A DNA stretch of 64,000 nucleotides from Oceanobacillus sp. J11TS1 (GCF_018333215.1 NZ_BORO01000006.1:116395-180394); one strand, 5' to 3'; positions 54,647-63,774 are shown, numbered from the stretch's first letter. Made by a program: numbers and translations. The notes: a model not told the origin generated them from the sequence alone.

Positions 54647-54894
54647 TACTGTTTAAGCTTTTCCATGAATTTATCCGCTTCTTTTGCAGACGATGTATAG
54701 CTGTTATTTTTCCAGTGATTCCAAATTTCTGATATAAATAAAGCAATTAGGGATAATACCGAAACAAGCTCTTCATTCGAAAGAGGAATGAGTTGATAAC
54801 CGAAAAGCATGGCTGCTGTATTTAAAAATACGATAATTAATACAGCCAGCCGCACCCATTTGTTATTTATTTTTGCTAATTTTTCAAGCATAGA
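54646..54894 (-). CDS. SPP1-type holin
   Basis: 82 residues from ATG 54894 (AAGGAGG upstream). Two hydrophobic segments (VRLAVLIIVFLNTAAMLFGYQL and VSVLSLIALFISEIWNHW) and a charged tail match the SPP1 phage holin family (PF04688 as I recall). No endolysin or phage gene lies next to it. It faces away from the LPMO gene. It may be a domesticated holin used for non-classical release of proteins. Confidence 0.7.
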   Translation of the reverse strand, partial: SMLEKLAKINNKWVRLAVLIIVFLNTAAMLFGYQLIPLSNEELVSVLSLIALFISEIWNHWKNNSYTSSAKEADKFMEKLKQ

Positions 54895-55160
54895 CCAAGC
54901 CTCCTTTTTATAAGTTATGGGAGACTGCTGATTAATATGAGGGAAGGATGGCACAATTGAAAAAATAAATTGTTACATAAATATTAAATATGTTACATTA
55001 GTATTAAACATTATAATCTTTGTTGACGCTTACATTTGTAATGGTATTATAAATGTAAGATGGTTATAAATTACTCTACCTTGTCAATGATACCTTTGCA
55101 CCTTAGATGATTTTAGCTTCTTAATTCATAACTGTCTAAAACAAATATAGGAGGAGTTTT

Positions 55161-55946
55161 ATGCAAAAGTTATTTCAGGACAGGTCGCTGAAGTATCTTG
55201 GAACATCCATTGTTTCACTCGTCTTTTTCATGTTTGTTGGTTTAGGAGCAGCTGCCGCACATGGTTATATCGAGCAACCGAAATCAAGAGGGTTATTGTG
55301 TAAGGAACAGGTGAATACAAATTGCGGTGCCATTCAATGGGAGCCGCAAAGTCTCGAAGCGCCAAAAGGATTTCCGGGAGCAAGTATTCCAGATGGAAAA
55401 ATAGCTTCTGCTGGAGGGGCATTTCCAGAATTGGATGTACAGACGGCAGATCGATGGGCAAAGGTGAATTTGAATTCGGGAATAAACACATTTACTTGGC
55501 ACTTAACAGCAAAGCATGCAACAACAAAATGGCATTATTATATCACCAAGCCTGATTGGAATCCAAATCAACCGCTAACAAGAGATCAATTTGAGCTCGT
55601 TCCGTTTTATGAAGTATATGATGGGGGAGCAAGACCAGGGGAGAAAGTAACACATCAAGTGACAATTCCAGAGCGCACAGGTTATCATGTTATTTTAGGA
55701 GTCTGGGATGTTGATGATACTGCGAATGCTTTCTATAATGTCATTGATGCTAATTTTGGTGGGGAAGGAACGGAGCCGGGACCGGAAGAGCCTGATCTAG
55801 GAATTCCAGCTTATCCAGAATGGGATGCTAATCTTGTTTATCTTGGAGGAGACAAGGTAACGTATAATGGAAAGACTTATCAAGCAAAATGGTGGACAAA
55901 AGGTGAAACACCGGGAAGTTCCGGGGTATGGGAGCTTGTAAAATGA
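55161..55946 (+). CDS. Secreted lytic polysaccharide monooxygenase (AA10) with CBM5/12
   Basis: 261 residues. Signal peptide to AAAA-33; the mature enzyme starts at His34 (HGYIEQPKSRG). His34 with His114 (TFTWHLTAKH) forms the copper histidine brace. It oxidatively cuts chitin or cellulose outside the cell. A linker (GEGTEPGPEEPD) leads to a C-terminal carbohydrate-binding module (YPEWDANLVYLGGDKVTYNGKTYQAKWWTKGETPG, about 213-261). ATG 55161 follows AGGAGG. The family's chitin preference (two Cys, AA10 bacterial type) suggests chitin. Confidence 0.9.
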   Translation: MQKLFQDRSLKYLGTSIVSLVFFMFVGLGAAAAHGYIEQPKSRGLLCKEQVNTNCGAIQWEPQSLEAPKGFPGASIPDGKIASAGGAFPELDVQTADRWAKVNLNSGINTFTWHLTAKHATTKWHYYITKPDWNPNQPLTRDQFELVPFYEVYDGGARPGEKVTHQVTIPERTGYHVILGVWDVDDTANAFYNVIDANFGGEGTEPGPEEPDLGIPAYPEWDANLVYLGGDKVTYNGKTYQAKWWTKGETPGSSGVWELVK

Positions 55947-55970
55947 AGGGATGAATTCGCAGATAAAACT

Positions 55971-56013
55971 TTTAGAAAGCCTAACAGGCATTTCTAGAAG
56001 TTTTCTTTTTTTT
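55971..56013 (+). terminator. Terminator after the LPMO gene
   Basis: TAGAAAGCCT and AGGCATTTCTA pair with one bulge, followed by a T-rich run (TTTTCTTTTTTTT). Confidence 0.75.
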
Positions 56014-56143
56014 GCATAGGAAGTAGTGCATAGCGCAATGCATCCATAAGGAAATCAGTTTTAAGATTAAATAAAGAGAAGAAGGGAAAAGATGAAAGAG
56101 AGTTATTAGGATCATGGTTAATCTGAAAAAGGAGTGGATTAGA

Positions 56144-57082
56144 ATGAAAGCAATTATTATAGAAGAATACGGAGATGCTTCCGTTTTAAAGGAAGCCGAT
56201 GTGGATGTACCGAAAATCAAAGCTGACCAGGTGTTGTTGGAAGTTTATGCTACTTCGGTGAATCCGATAGATTGGAAAATACGGGAAGGTTATCTTAAAG
56301 ATGGTATCTCGTTGGACTTTCCAATTATCCTTGGCTGGGATGCAGCGGGGATTGTAAAGGAAGTTGGAAACAAGGTAACAAGTGTAAAACCAGGAGACCG
56401 AATATTTACCAGACCTGCAACCACTTCCCAAGGAACGTATGCGGAGTACGTTCCGGTTGATGAAAGTCGATTAGCGAAACTGCCTGATTCCATATCATTT
56501 ACGGAGGCTGCTGCTGTGCCGCTTGCAGGCCTGACAGCTTGGCAATGTCTATTTGATTTTGGCAAATTGCAAAAGGATCAAAAAGTACTTATCCATGCCG
56601 GTTCAGGAGGTGTTGGAAGTTTTACTATTCAATTTGCCAAACATGCTGGAGCGTATGTAGCAACAACAGCCAGTGAGAAAAATAAGGCTTTGGTCCATGA
56701 TCTTGGTGCTGATCAATTTATTAACTATAATGAGGAAGATTTTGAAAAAGTACTTTCAAATTATGATTTAGTTGTAGACACGTTAGGTGGCGACATTTTA
56801 GATAAAAGTATGAATGTACTGCGCTCAGGTGGAAAACTGGTATCTGTCTCAGGCCAGCCGGATCAGGAAAAAGCAAAGCAAAAAGATATTGAAGCAGATT
56901 TCTTATGGTTAAGAGAAAATGGGAAACAATTGGCGGAGATTGCTTCTCTTATGGAAAGTGGTAAAGTCAAATCGGTCATAGGAAGTTATTATCCGTTAAC
57001 GGCAGAAGGCTTAAAAGAAGCACATCAGCTTAGTGAGACAGGCCATTCAAAAGGAAAGATTGTCATTGAAGTTAAAAAATAA
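56144..57082 (+). CDS. NADP-dependent zinc-independent alcohol dehydrogenase/quinone oxidoreductase
   Basis: 312 residues, MDR superfamily. N-terminal GroES-like part (SVNPIDWKIREGYL, GWDAAGIVKEVG), Rossmann motif HAGSGGVGSFTIQFAKHAGA, and a C-terminal GKIVIEV. Structural-zinc Cys residues are absent, so it is the quinone-reductase type. Substrate unknown; B. subtilis has several such YogA/YfmJ-like enzymes. ATG 56144 follows AAAGGAG. Confidence 0.88.
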   Translation: MKAIIIEEYGDASVLKEADVDVPKIKADQVLLEVYATSVNPIDWKIREGYLKDGISLDFPIILGWDAAGIVKEVGNKVTSVKPGDRIFTRPATTSQGTYAEYVPVDESRLAKLPDSISFTEAAAVPLAGLTAWQCLFDFGKLQKDQKVLIHAGSGGVGSFTIQFAKHAGAYVATTASEKNKALVHDLGADQFINYNEEDFEKVLSNYDLVVDTLGGDILDKSMNVLRSGGKLVSVSGQPDQEKAKQKDIEADFLWLRENGKQLAEIASLMESGKVKSVIGSYYPLTAEGLKEAHQLSETGHSKGKIVIEVKK

Positions 57083-57135
57083 TCTTGCATAGATTTAAAA
57101 AATTTAGTATGATATGAAATAATTTAATGAATAGC

Positions 57136-57374
57136 GATGAAGAGGACATGAATTACCTTGGAAGGTTTAAAGAGAGGAGAGCAGATGCTGAGAGCTTTCT
57201 AACCAAAAAAGGATAATTTACCACCTCTGAGCTGCGTTAGGGTAACAACTAACGCCGTAAAATGCAACGTTACTGCAAAATGAAGCTGTCAAATATTTTT
57301 TTGATGGAAATTTGGGTGGAACCGCGGAGATAACACATTCGTCCCTTCTTAGGAAGGGGGGATGTGTTTTTTTA
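57136..57374 (+). promoter_or_regulatory. T-box riboswitch 1 (tRNA-Thr) upstream of thrS
   Basis: Contains GGGTGGAACCGCGG (57314-57327), whose TGGA is complementary to a tRNA end TCCA, and ACC (Thr) at 57220-57222 as the probable specifier (a second ACC follows). The terminator AACACATTCGTCCCTTC ... GAAGGGGGGATGTGTT is followed by T7. Confidence 0.88.
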
Positions 57375-57406
57375 ATACAATAAGAGATTTTCTATGATTT
57401 CAAAAC

Positions 57407-57635
57407 GATGAAGAGGACATGAATTACTTTGGAAGGTTTAAAGAGAGGGGAGCAGATGCTGAGAGCTCCCTACCAGAAAAAGATAATTTACCACCTCTGA
57501 GTGTGTTAGGGTAACAACTAACGCCGTAAAATGCAACGTTACTGCATATGAAGCCGTCAAATTTTTTGATGGGAAATTGGGTGGAACCACGGAGCATATT
57601 CGTCCCTCTGTATAGAGGGAAGGGTATGCTTTTTT
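57407..57635 (+). promoter_or_regulatory. T-box riboswitch 2 (tRNA-Thr), in tandem
   Basis: Strongly similar to the first element; the specifier ACC is at 57490-57492. The T-box reads GGGTGGAACCACGG (57579-57592), with A for the usual G in ACCGCGG. Its own terminator AGCATATTCGTCCCTCT ... AGAGGGAAGGGTATGCT precedes T6. Two T-boxes in series require both to be antiterminated, which sharpens the response, as known for B. subtilis thrZ. Confidence 0.85.
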
Positions 57636-57667
57636 ATATTCAAAAAAATGAGGAGTGTTAAATTATC

Positions 57668-59596
57668 ATGAATGACGTGACAATTAAATTTCCCGATGGA
57701 AGAGAAGACAAAGTAGAAAAAGGGATCTCTTTGAAAGAAATTGCATCAAAAATATCCATAAGTTTAGCGAAGAAAGCCGTAGCAGGAAAAGTGAATGGCA
57801 AGCTTGTGGACGTAAGTTATCCTATTTTAGAAGCGAGTCATATTGAGCTATTAACACTGGATTCGAAGGAAGGATTAAAAGTTATGCGACATACTGCTGC
57901 GCATGTCCTGGCACAGGCTGTTCAGCGCCTCTACGGCAAAGAGAATGTTCAGTTCGGTATCGGCCCGGTGATTGAGCATGGCTTTTATTATGATATAAAG
58001 TTTCAGGAATCCATTAATCAATCAGATTTGATGAAGATCGAAAAGGAAATGAAACAAATCATTCAGGAGAATATCCCGATTACTTCGTATGAACTCTCTT
58101 TAGAGGAAGCAAAGGAGTATTTTAAGAAGCAGAATCAGCCGTATAAGTTAGAGCTATTAGAAAGCATTCCTACTGATGAATCAATTACAGTTTACGAGCA
58201 GGGAGACTTCTCGGATTTATGCAGAGGGCCACATTTACCGTCAACTGGATTTGTAAAGGCATTCCATTTAAGAAAAATTGCTGGAGCATATTGGCGCGGT
58301 GATAGTAATAATGAGATGCTTCAGCGTATTTATGGCATTGCATTTGCTAAGCAGAACGATTTACAAGAACATCTTCAATTTTTAGAGGAAGCAGAGAAGA
58401 GAGATCACCGAAAACTTGGAAAGCAATTAGATTTATTCATGTTTTCCGAAGAAGCACCAGGCATGCCATTCTATTTACCAAATGGTCAAATTGTCCGCCA
58501 AGAGTTGGAGCAGTTTTCCAGGGAAGAGCAAATAAAAGCTGGTTATCAAGAAGTACGTACACCGCTTCTCATGAATCAACGATTATGGGAAGCATCGGGG
58601 CATTGGGACCACTATCATGAAAATATGTATTTCTCCGAAGTGGATCATGCGAACTTTGCATTGAAACCAATGAATTGTCCAGGGCATATGTTAATTTATA
58701 AGCAACAGCTTCGTTCTTATCGTGATCTCCCAATTCGTCTTGCTGAATTTGGGCAAGTACACCGTCATGAATACAGTGGAGCTTTAAATGGACTGCTTCG
58801 TGTTCGAACTTTTTGCCAAGATGATGCACATATTTTTGTGCGAGAGGACCAAATCGAAGCGGAGATGGAAAAAGCAATTGGCCTAATTGATAAAATTTAT
58901 GGTGTGTTTGGTTTTAGTTATGCTGTGGAACTGTCTACGCGTCCAGAGAAATCTTTAGGAAACGATGCTGCTTGGGAACTTTCTGAACAGGCGTTAGAAA
59001 ATGTTTTGAATCAAATGGAGATGCCTTATCAGATAAATGAGGGAGATGGTGCCTTTTATGGACCTAAAATTGATTTTCATATCAAAGATGCTTTAGGTCG
59101 CAGCCATCAATGTGCAACACTGCAGCTGGATTTCCAGATGCCAGAGAAGTTTGATTTAACTTATGTGAATGCGAATAACGAAAAGATGAGACCAGTCGTT
59201 ATTCACCGTGCTATTTATGGTTCAATCGACCGCTTTTTAGGGATGCTTATCGAACACTTTGCTGGTTCTTTTCCAACTTGGCTGGCACCTGTTCAAGCTA
59301 TGATTTTACCTGTTTCTTCTGTTCATCAGCCTTATGCGAACCAATTAAAGGATACCTTTAAGCACGCGGGTGTACGTATAGAAGCGGATTTTCGAGAAGA
59401 GAAGCTTGGACTGAAATTAAGAGAAGCGCAGATGAAGAAGATTCCTTTTATTTTTGTTGTTGGTGACGAAGAGGAAGAGAAAAAGACAATAAATGTACGT
59501 AAATATGGAGAGAAGCAGAGTGAAAGCTTTGCTGTCATGGAAGTATTAAAAGGACTTCAAAAAGAGATCGATGAAAAGGTAGGAAGAAACGTATAA
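57668..59596 (+). CDS. thrS: Threonyl-tRNA synthetase
   Basis: 642 residues, class II. TGS domain at 1-62 (IKFPDGREDKVEKGISLKE), editing domain HTAAHVLAQAVQRLYG ... DFSDLCRGPHL (proofreads Ser-tRNA-Thr), catalytic core with zinc ligands in MNCPGHMLIYKQQLRSYRDLP, motif 2 RHEYSGALNGLLRVRTFCQDDAHIF, motif 3 HRAIYGSIDRFLGMLIEH and anticodon-binding domain. Tandem T-boxes suggest the inducible ThrZ-like copy; whether another thrS exists cannot be seen here. ATG 57668 has GAGGAG about 12 nt upstream. Confidence 0.94.
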   Translation: MNDVTIKFPDGREDKVEKGISLKEIASKISISLAKKAVAGKVNGKLVDVSYPILEASHIELLTLDSKEGLKVMRHTAAHVLAQAVQRLYGKENVQFGIGPVIEHGFYYDIKFQESINQSDLMKIEKEMKQIIQENIPITSYELSLEEAKEYFKKQNQPYKLELLESIPTDESITVYEQGDFSDLCRGPHLPSTGFVKAFHLRKIAGAYWRGDSNNEMLQRIYGIAFAKQNDLQEHLQFLEEAEKRDHRKLGKQLDLFMFSEEAPGMPFYLPNGQIVRQELEQFSREEQIKAGYQEVRTPLLMNQRLWEASGHWDHYHENMYFSEVDHANFALKPMNCPGHMLIYKQQLRSYRDLPIRLAEFGQVHRHEYSGALNGLLRVRTFCQDDAHIFVREDQIEAEMEKAIGLIDKIYGVFGFSYAVELSTRPEKSLGNDAAWELSEQALENVLNQMEMPYQINEGDGAFYGPKIDFHIKDALGRSHQCATLQLDFQMPEKFDLTYVNANNEKMRPVVIHRAIYGSIDRFLGMLIEHFAGSFPTWLAPVQAMILPVSSVHQPYANQLKDTFKHAGVRIEADFREEKLGLKLREAQMKKIPFIFVVGDEEEEKKTINVRKYGEKQSESFAVMEVLKGLQKEIDEKVGRNV

Positions 59597-59697
59597 TTTT
59601 TTAATACCATTTGGTTTTTGGAAAATCACTCCGTGTATCAATGTGTAATCACTATTGGTACCAGCATACGGAATATAAAAAATTCTTACAGTAATGA

Positions 59698-59730
59698 AGC
59701 CTGATGACAAACATCGTCATCGGCTTTTTA
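59698..59730 (+). terminator. Terminator after thrS
   Basis: AGCCTGATGAC pairs with GTCATCGGCT, followed by TTTTTA. The rest of the 59597-59995 gap shows no gene. Confidence 0.75.
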
Positions 59731-59995
59731 CTGCTGTATTGTCAAGTATGGGATGTCTAGATGAGGGAGAAGATAGGGGAGCGAAGGCATTTAGATGATG
59801 TGAAAGAAGAAGCTTTTTCCTTAGCCTGACTCGTGGTATAACTTTCCCTAATCTCTCGTCCTACTGATGCGATAGATCAATTGTGTAAATACCCAAATTC
59901 ATTCTACTGACTAATCCAGTGATAAAAGAACAAATACTCCCATTGGCTGATCTTTTGTTTTATAATAAAGGGGTAATATAGCAGGAGGTTTTAAA

Positions 59996-60538
59996 ATGAA
60001 TTGGTTCCAACGATTAAATGAATATTTCCCAGAGGAGGAAATGAAAGCAAAAGAGCAATTAGAAGCTTTACTGAGAGATAAGCCGAATCATTATTATAAA
60101 GATGAAAGTGATTTACATATAATGATGTACGCAGAATATACGGAATTTGTCTTTGTTGATTTCTTATGGGTCTCTGAGAAGGCGCGTGGAAGAGGAATAG
60201 GCAAAAAACTGATTCAGAAGCTAAAAGATAAGAAGAAAACAATCCTATTGGAAGTCGAGCCAGTAAACGAAGATGACGAGGATACAGAGAAACGTCTGCG
60301 CTTCTATTTCCGTGAAGGATTTAAGGTTTCGAGAGCTATTTCGTACTACTTCCAAGCGTTAGTGTCTCGTTCGGAAACGAAGCTAGATATTATGTATTGG
60401 GACGAGCAGGAGAAGACAGATCAACAGCTATTAGATTACATGACGATCATTTATGAAGATATTCATTCTTATAAGCAGAAAGAAATCTATGGGTATGAGC
60501 CGAAACCAACAATTGAAGTGTTAAAACTAGATGCGTAA
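59996..60538 (+). CDS. GNAT acetyltransferase
   Basis: 180 residues. The acetyl-CoA loop is EKARGRGIGKKLIQKLKDK, after FVFVDFLWVS. The sequence NWFQRLNEYFPEEEMKAKEQLEALL ... LEVEPVNEDDEDTEKRLRFYFREGF matches a conserved Bacillus protein (YkwB-like as I recall). Substrate unknown. ATG 59996 has AGGAGG upstream. Likely monocistronic. Confidence 0.8.
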   Translation: MNWFQRLNEYFPEEEMKAKEQLEALLRDKPNHYYKDESDLHIMMYAEYTEFVFVDFLWVSEKARGRGIGKKLIQKLKDKKKTILLEVEPVNEDDEDTEKRLRFYFREGFKVSRAISYYFQALVSRSETKLDIMYWDEQEKTDQQLLDYMTIIYEDIHSYKQKEIYGYEPKPTIEVLKLDA

Positions 60539-60553
60539 GAGGAGGGATCTTCC

Positions 60554-61135
60554 ATCCAAATTCAAGGTATAAACCATATTCTTCCGCAGTGCAACTGGCT
60601 GTAAGACTCCACGTTAAGATTAGAGTAGACTCGAAACTTCTAAGTGTGAGATCAAACAGCCAGTAGCGGCCCAATTGGCTCAACTACCATTCAGTGGGGT
60701 GAAAAGAACCCCACTGAATGAAGTTTCACTTTATTCTCTGTTTCTGATTTAGAGAAGGCTGTCGCGTTTTACCAAAATGTATTTGATGCAAAATTACTTG
60801 TAAAAGGACGCTCTACCGCTTATTTCGATTTAAGCGGAATTTGGCTTGCGCTTAACGAAGAGAAAGATATTCCCCGTAACGAGATTCATGCTTCCTATAC
60901 ACATATGGCATTCTCCATTAAGGCAGAGGATTTTAAGGCATGGGAGAAGCATTTGAAACAATTAGATGTTCCTATATTAGAAGGGAGAGAGCGGTCAGAA
61001 GAGGACAAGCAATCCATTTATTTTACGGATTTAGATGGGCATAAGTTTGAGTTGCATACAGGGACGCTTCAGGACCGATTAACCTATTATCAAAACAAAA
61101 AGAAGCACATGACCTTTTATCCGGAACAACTATGA
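60554..61135 (+). pseudogene. fosB: FosB fosfomycin thiol transferase, interrupted by a 150-bp hairpin insert
   Basis: The first ten codons (IQIQGINHIL, 60554-60583; the start codon itself reads ATC) and the rest (FSVSDLEKAVAFYQNVFDAK ... IPRNEIHASYTHMAFS ... DLDGHKFELHTGTLQDRL ... HMTFY, from 60734) are collinear with FosB, which inactivates fosfomycin with bacillithiol. Between them are 150 bp with a stop codon and two perfect inverted repeats: ACTGGCTGT/ACAGCCAGT and CATTCAGTGGGG/CCCCACTGAATG. His and Glu metal ligands are intact in the second part. Confidence 0.8.
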
Positions 61136-61313
61136 CTTTAAAGACATGGTTCAAAAGCCCGGTGAAAATGACATATCTCTACTACAATGCCTAATCGTAA
61201 AGCACGAATAGAGTGCTGCATCGGATAAAGCAATAATAGACCCTCTTATTAGCATATAAAGTGATTCTTTGGGCATAATAACCCCGATAAGTTTTTGGAA
61301 AGGGGTTTGTTTA

Positions 61314-61499
61314 ATGAACCAATTAACGCAAACAGAACTGGAAACATTGCGGAAAGTCATTGGAGAGCATGGAATGATCATTAATAAGTTGGAAGCTTAT
61401 GCGGAGCAAGTGCAAGATCCAGCGCTGAAATCAATACTCCAATTTGACGCTCAGGATGCACGCAACGCGCAACAACAATTGATGTCATTTTTACAATAG
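61314..61499 (+). CDS. Spore coat protein, CotF-related (61 residues)
   Basis: A short helical protein: NQLTQTELETLRKVIGEHGMIINKLEAYAEQVQDPALKSILQFDAQDARNAQQQLMSFL. This is the N-terminal half type of the CotF/YraD-like coat family. ATG 61314 follows AAAGGGG. It sits 14 nt before a second coat protein gene, forming a two-gene operon expected to be on in the mother cell. No sigma-E/K promoter was assigned. Confidence 0.75.
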   Translation: MNQLTQTELETLRKVIGEHGMIINKLEAYAEQVQDPALKSILQFDAQDARNAQQQLMSFLQ

Positions 61500-61513
61500 G
61501 AGGGTGATTGGGA

Positions 61514-61768
61514 ATGTTTCAAGATAAAGATATTGTGAATGATTATTTAAATGGGCTGGGTGCAAGTCTAAAGGGCTATGCAGGTTATATTACAGAATCT
61601 AACAATCCTCAGCTTCGTCAGAAATTTATTGAACTGAGAGACCGTGATGAAGCACGCCAGCTAAAAGTTTATCAATACGCGTTACAAAATGGTTATTATA
61701 AGCCTGCTAAGGCAGCAAGTCCTCAAGAAATTCAACAAGTGCAAAATGAATTGTCTCAAGGCAGCTAA
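61514..61768 (+). CDS. Spore coat protein, CotF-like (84 residues)
   Basis: MFQDKDIVNDYLNGLGASLKGYAGYITESNNPQLRQKFIELRDRDE... followed by KVYQYALQNGYYKPA is the CotF C-terminal-domain pattern found in coat proteins of Bacillaceae. ATG 61514 lies 8 nt after GGAGGGTGA; a TTG six nt earlier is too close to that site. A terminator follows at 61807-61850. Confidence 0.85.
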   Translation: MFQDKDIVNDYLNGLGASLKGYAGYITESNNPQLRQKFIELRDRDEARQLKVYQYALQNGYYKPAKAASPQEIQQVQNELSQGS

Positions 61769-61806
61769 CTAAAACAGTATAGGCATCGAGCGTTTTGATA
61801 CTTATA

Positions 61807-61850
61807 AAAAACGAGAAGTCTGCTAAATTCATAGGACTTCTCGTTTTCTT
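61807..61850. terminator. Bidirectional terminator
   Basis: AAAAACGAGAAGTC and GACTTCTCGTTTT arms between the convergent coat and LuxR genes. Confidence 0.85.
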
Positions 61851-61860
61851 CAACAACTGA

Positions 61861-62493
61861 TTATATCCACCCTTTGCGGTATGCTAGAAGCATGGCGTTT
61901 GTTCGATCATTTACATGAAGCTTACGTAAAACAGTTGTGACATGATTTTTAACGGTTTTATCGGAAATCTCTAAATTTCTCGCGATCATTTCGTTATTAT
62001 TTCCGCGTGAAATCTCAAGTAACACATCCCATTCTCGTTTTGTTAGCAGGCCTTCGGGACGAGATTGTAATGTGTAAGAAAGGTTCAAAAACTCTTCGTA
62101 CAGATCTTTAGCTAATTCAGGATAGACGTAAATATATCCTTCGTGAACAAAACGGATTCCCGAAATAATTTCATTTAGACTCATGTTTTTAACAAAATAG
62201 CCATCGATATCTAATTCGTATAGACGAATAGTGTCTTTCATATGCAAATTTGGCAAGATAATTGCAGTTTTTACATTTTTTAACTCTTCCTGTTCGAGAA
62301 TTTGTGTGATATCGTTGTATTGGTATATCGGAATCATAACTAGGTCAGGTGTGTTTGAGGGTTCAATTTTGAAATCATCTAAGTCTCTCAAAGATATAAT
62401 AGAAATATTTAAATTCGTTTTTTCAGACAATGTAAATTCATCAATAAAATTTAAAGTTCTGTTCGAAGTTGGAGTCATACTCAAAATTATCAT
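61861..62493 (-). CDS. LuxR/NarL-type regulator with degenerate receiver-like domain
   Basis: 210 residues. C-terminal HTH (about 145-210): LLTKREWDVLLEISRGNNNEMIARNLEISDKTVKNHVTTVLRKLHVNDRTNAMLLAYRKGW. The N-terminal region resembles a receiver fold but lacks a clear phosphorylation Asp in the usual place (DLVMIPIYQ). No sensor kinase gene is adjacent. The exact start is unclear: ATG 62493 touches AGGAG, and TTG 62484 has better spacing. Confidence 0.8.
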   Translation of the reverse strand: MIILSMTPTSNRTLNFIDEFTLSEKTNLNISIISLRDLDDFKIEPSNTPDLVMIPIYQYNDITQILEQEELKNVKTAIILPNLHMKDTIRLYELDIDGYFVKNMSLNEIISGIRFVHEGYIYVYPELAKDLYEEFLNLSYTLQSRPEGLLTKREWDVLLEISRGNNNEMIARNLEISDKTVKNHVTTVLRKLHVNDRTNAMLLAYRKGWI

Positions 62494-62623
62494 CTCCTGT
62501 CATTTGAGTGAGTATTGTCGTGATGTAAACTTAAAATCTCATAGTTGTTGGCACTTGAAGTTAGTCAGCTATATCCTAGTATAAAGAATTGATTTGAAAA
62601 GTTATACTATTTTGTTCTTAAAG

Positions 62624-62705
62624 TACGTGTTCAAAAAGTGAGTAGCGGAAAAGCAAGCTAACGAAGAAATTCGTAGCGCTATTTTTACTGGGCTTTTTGA
62701 ACAAC
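62624..62705 (+). mobile_element. MITE-like repeat M, copy 3 (short form)
   Basis: GTGTTCAAAAAGTGAG ... GGAAAAGCAAGCTAACGAAG ... CTTTTTGAACAACC: both ends match copies 1 and 2, with about 80 bp missing from the middle. It lies in the otherwise empty gap 62494-62968. A further fragment (GTTCAAAAGCCCGGTGAAAA) is at about 61149-61168. Confidence 0.6.
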
Positions 62706-62968
62706 CTTTTAAAAAATGAATAATTATGCAGTCTTATTCTTTGGTCTAGCAAGTCTAAAATCTTTCAGCAAAACTATTCGAGTCTTCCGTCTTGTAAGAA
62801 AAGGACTATGAAATTTTTAGGTTCCTATTAATGGAATCATATTTTCAAATATAGCATAGGATTACGTGAATTTAAATTCTGGAAAAGAATTTAAATGAAA
62901 AATGATAGTAAACTCCCGGTTCCCTATAGTAAAAGTCCCTACGTATGCATGAAAATCCAAGTAATATA

Positions 62969-63349
62969 CTATTTATAAACTAGGTAGCCGCCTAAGCGAA
63001 TGGATTTTTCTGTAAAAGTTGTCTCTGGAAAAATAAAGGTCCAAGGCATGCTGGAATCTGGTGGCACTATAACCCTTTTTAGCGTAAAGGTATTTGTCGC
63101 TTTGACATCATCATCTTCTACGTACTGCAATGTTATATTTTTAAATGAAAACTCTTTCTCGCTATAGTTATTAATCAAAACAGTAACCAATAAATCTGAA
63201 CGATGATTTATTGCTTGCCATAAAGGGGTAAATGAAAGCTGTTTGTCCGTTTCACCTAATCGTACTAAACTTTGAAATTTTTGTTCTATTTTGCGACGGT
63301 CAATATCTGGGAGTGCTTTATCCCATGTTGGTTCATAAACAAGGTTCAT
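62969..63349 (-). CDS. SLAP-domain protein
   Basis: 126 residues. LVYEPTWDKALPDIDRRKIEQKF, FTPLWQAINHRSDLLVTVLI and VPPDSSMPWTFIFPE match the SLAP domain pattern known from Oceanobacillus and related genera, where such proteins are linked to SecA2-type secretion of S-layer proteins. No signal peptide is seen, so it probably acts in the cytosol. ATG 63349 follows AAGGAGGA. Confidence 0.8.
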   Translation of the reverse strand: MNLVYEPTWDKALPDIDRRKIEQKFQSLVRLGETDKQLSFTPLWQAINHRSDLLVTVLINNYSEKEFSFKNITLQYVEDDDVKATNTFTLKRVIVPPDSSMPWTFIFPETTFTEKSIRLGGYLVYK

Positions 63350-63508
63350 AACAAATTCCTCCTTAAAGATACCTTGGTTATATAAGATTCGAACAAAGGT
63401 CTAAATTTTTAGCGTTTCTTTTGAAAAAAAATGTGAATCCTTTTACACTTATGTTACGATAGATAGGTTAAATAACTCGTCTTCTGCGATTTTAAAGGAG
63501 GTTATAAC

Positions 63509-63724
63509 ATGGAAGAAGAAAACGTAGAACAACAGCCGGTGAAAGCAGAAAATATAGCTGAAGTCGGTGAAACAATTAGTATTGTTCGGGGAGAGCAGAA
63601 AGGTAAGAAAGCAGAAGTACTTATTGTACGCGAAAATTCTGTTATTGTTCGTATTGGAAATCATCCTACAACTGGAGAACCGATTAAAACAGTGGTAAAC
63701 CATAAAAATTATAAAAGAAAGTAA
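63509..63724 (+). CDS. ykvS: DUF2187 family protein (YkvS-like)
   Basis: 71 residues. An acidic N-terminal stretch precedes a KOW-like barrel: VGETISIVRGEQKGKKAEVLIVRENSVIVRIG ... KTVVNHKNYKR. This matches the YkvS/DUF2187 family, conserved in Bacillaceae with no defined role; the fold suggests RNA or ribosome contact. ATG 63509 follows AAAGGAGG. A strong terminator follows. Confidence 0.85.
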   Translation: MEEENVEQQPVKAENIAEVGETISIVRGEQKGKKAEVLIVRENSVIVRIGNHPTTGEPIKTVVNHKNYKRK

Positions 63725-63741
63725 ATAGGATGTATATTTAT

Positions 63742-63774
63742 AACACCCCTGGTATATTGTATGCCAGGGGTGTT
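63742..63774 (+). terminator. Terminator after ykvS
   Basis: AACACCCCTGG pairs perfectly with CCAGGGGTGTT. Confidence 0.8.

Noticed and set aside
60584-60733. tRNA-like gene in the fosB insert
   Set aside because: No T-loop GTTCRA or CCA-type acceptor stem; only two simple hairpins.
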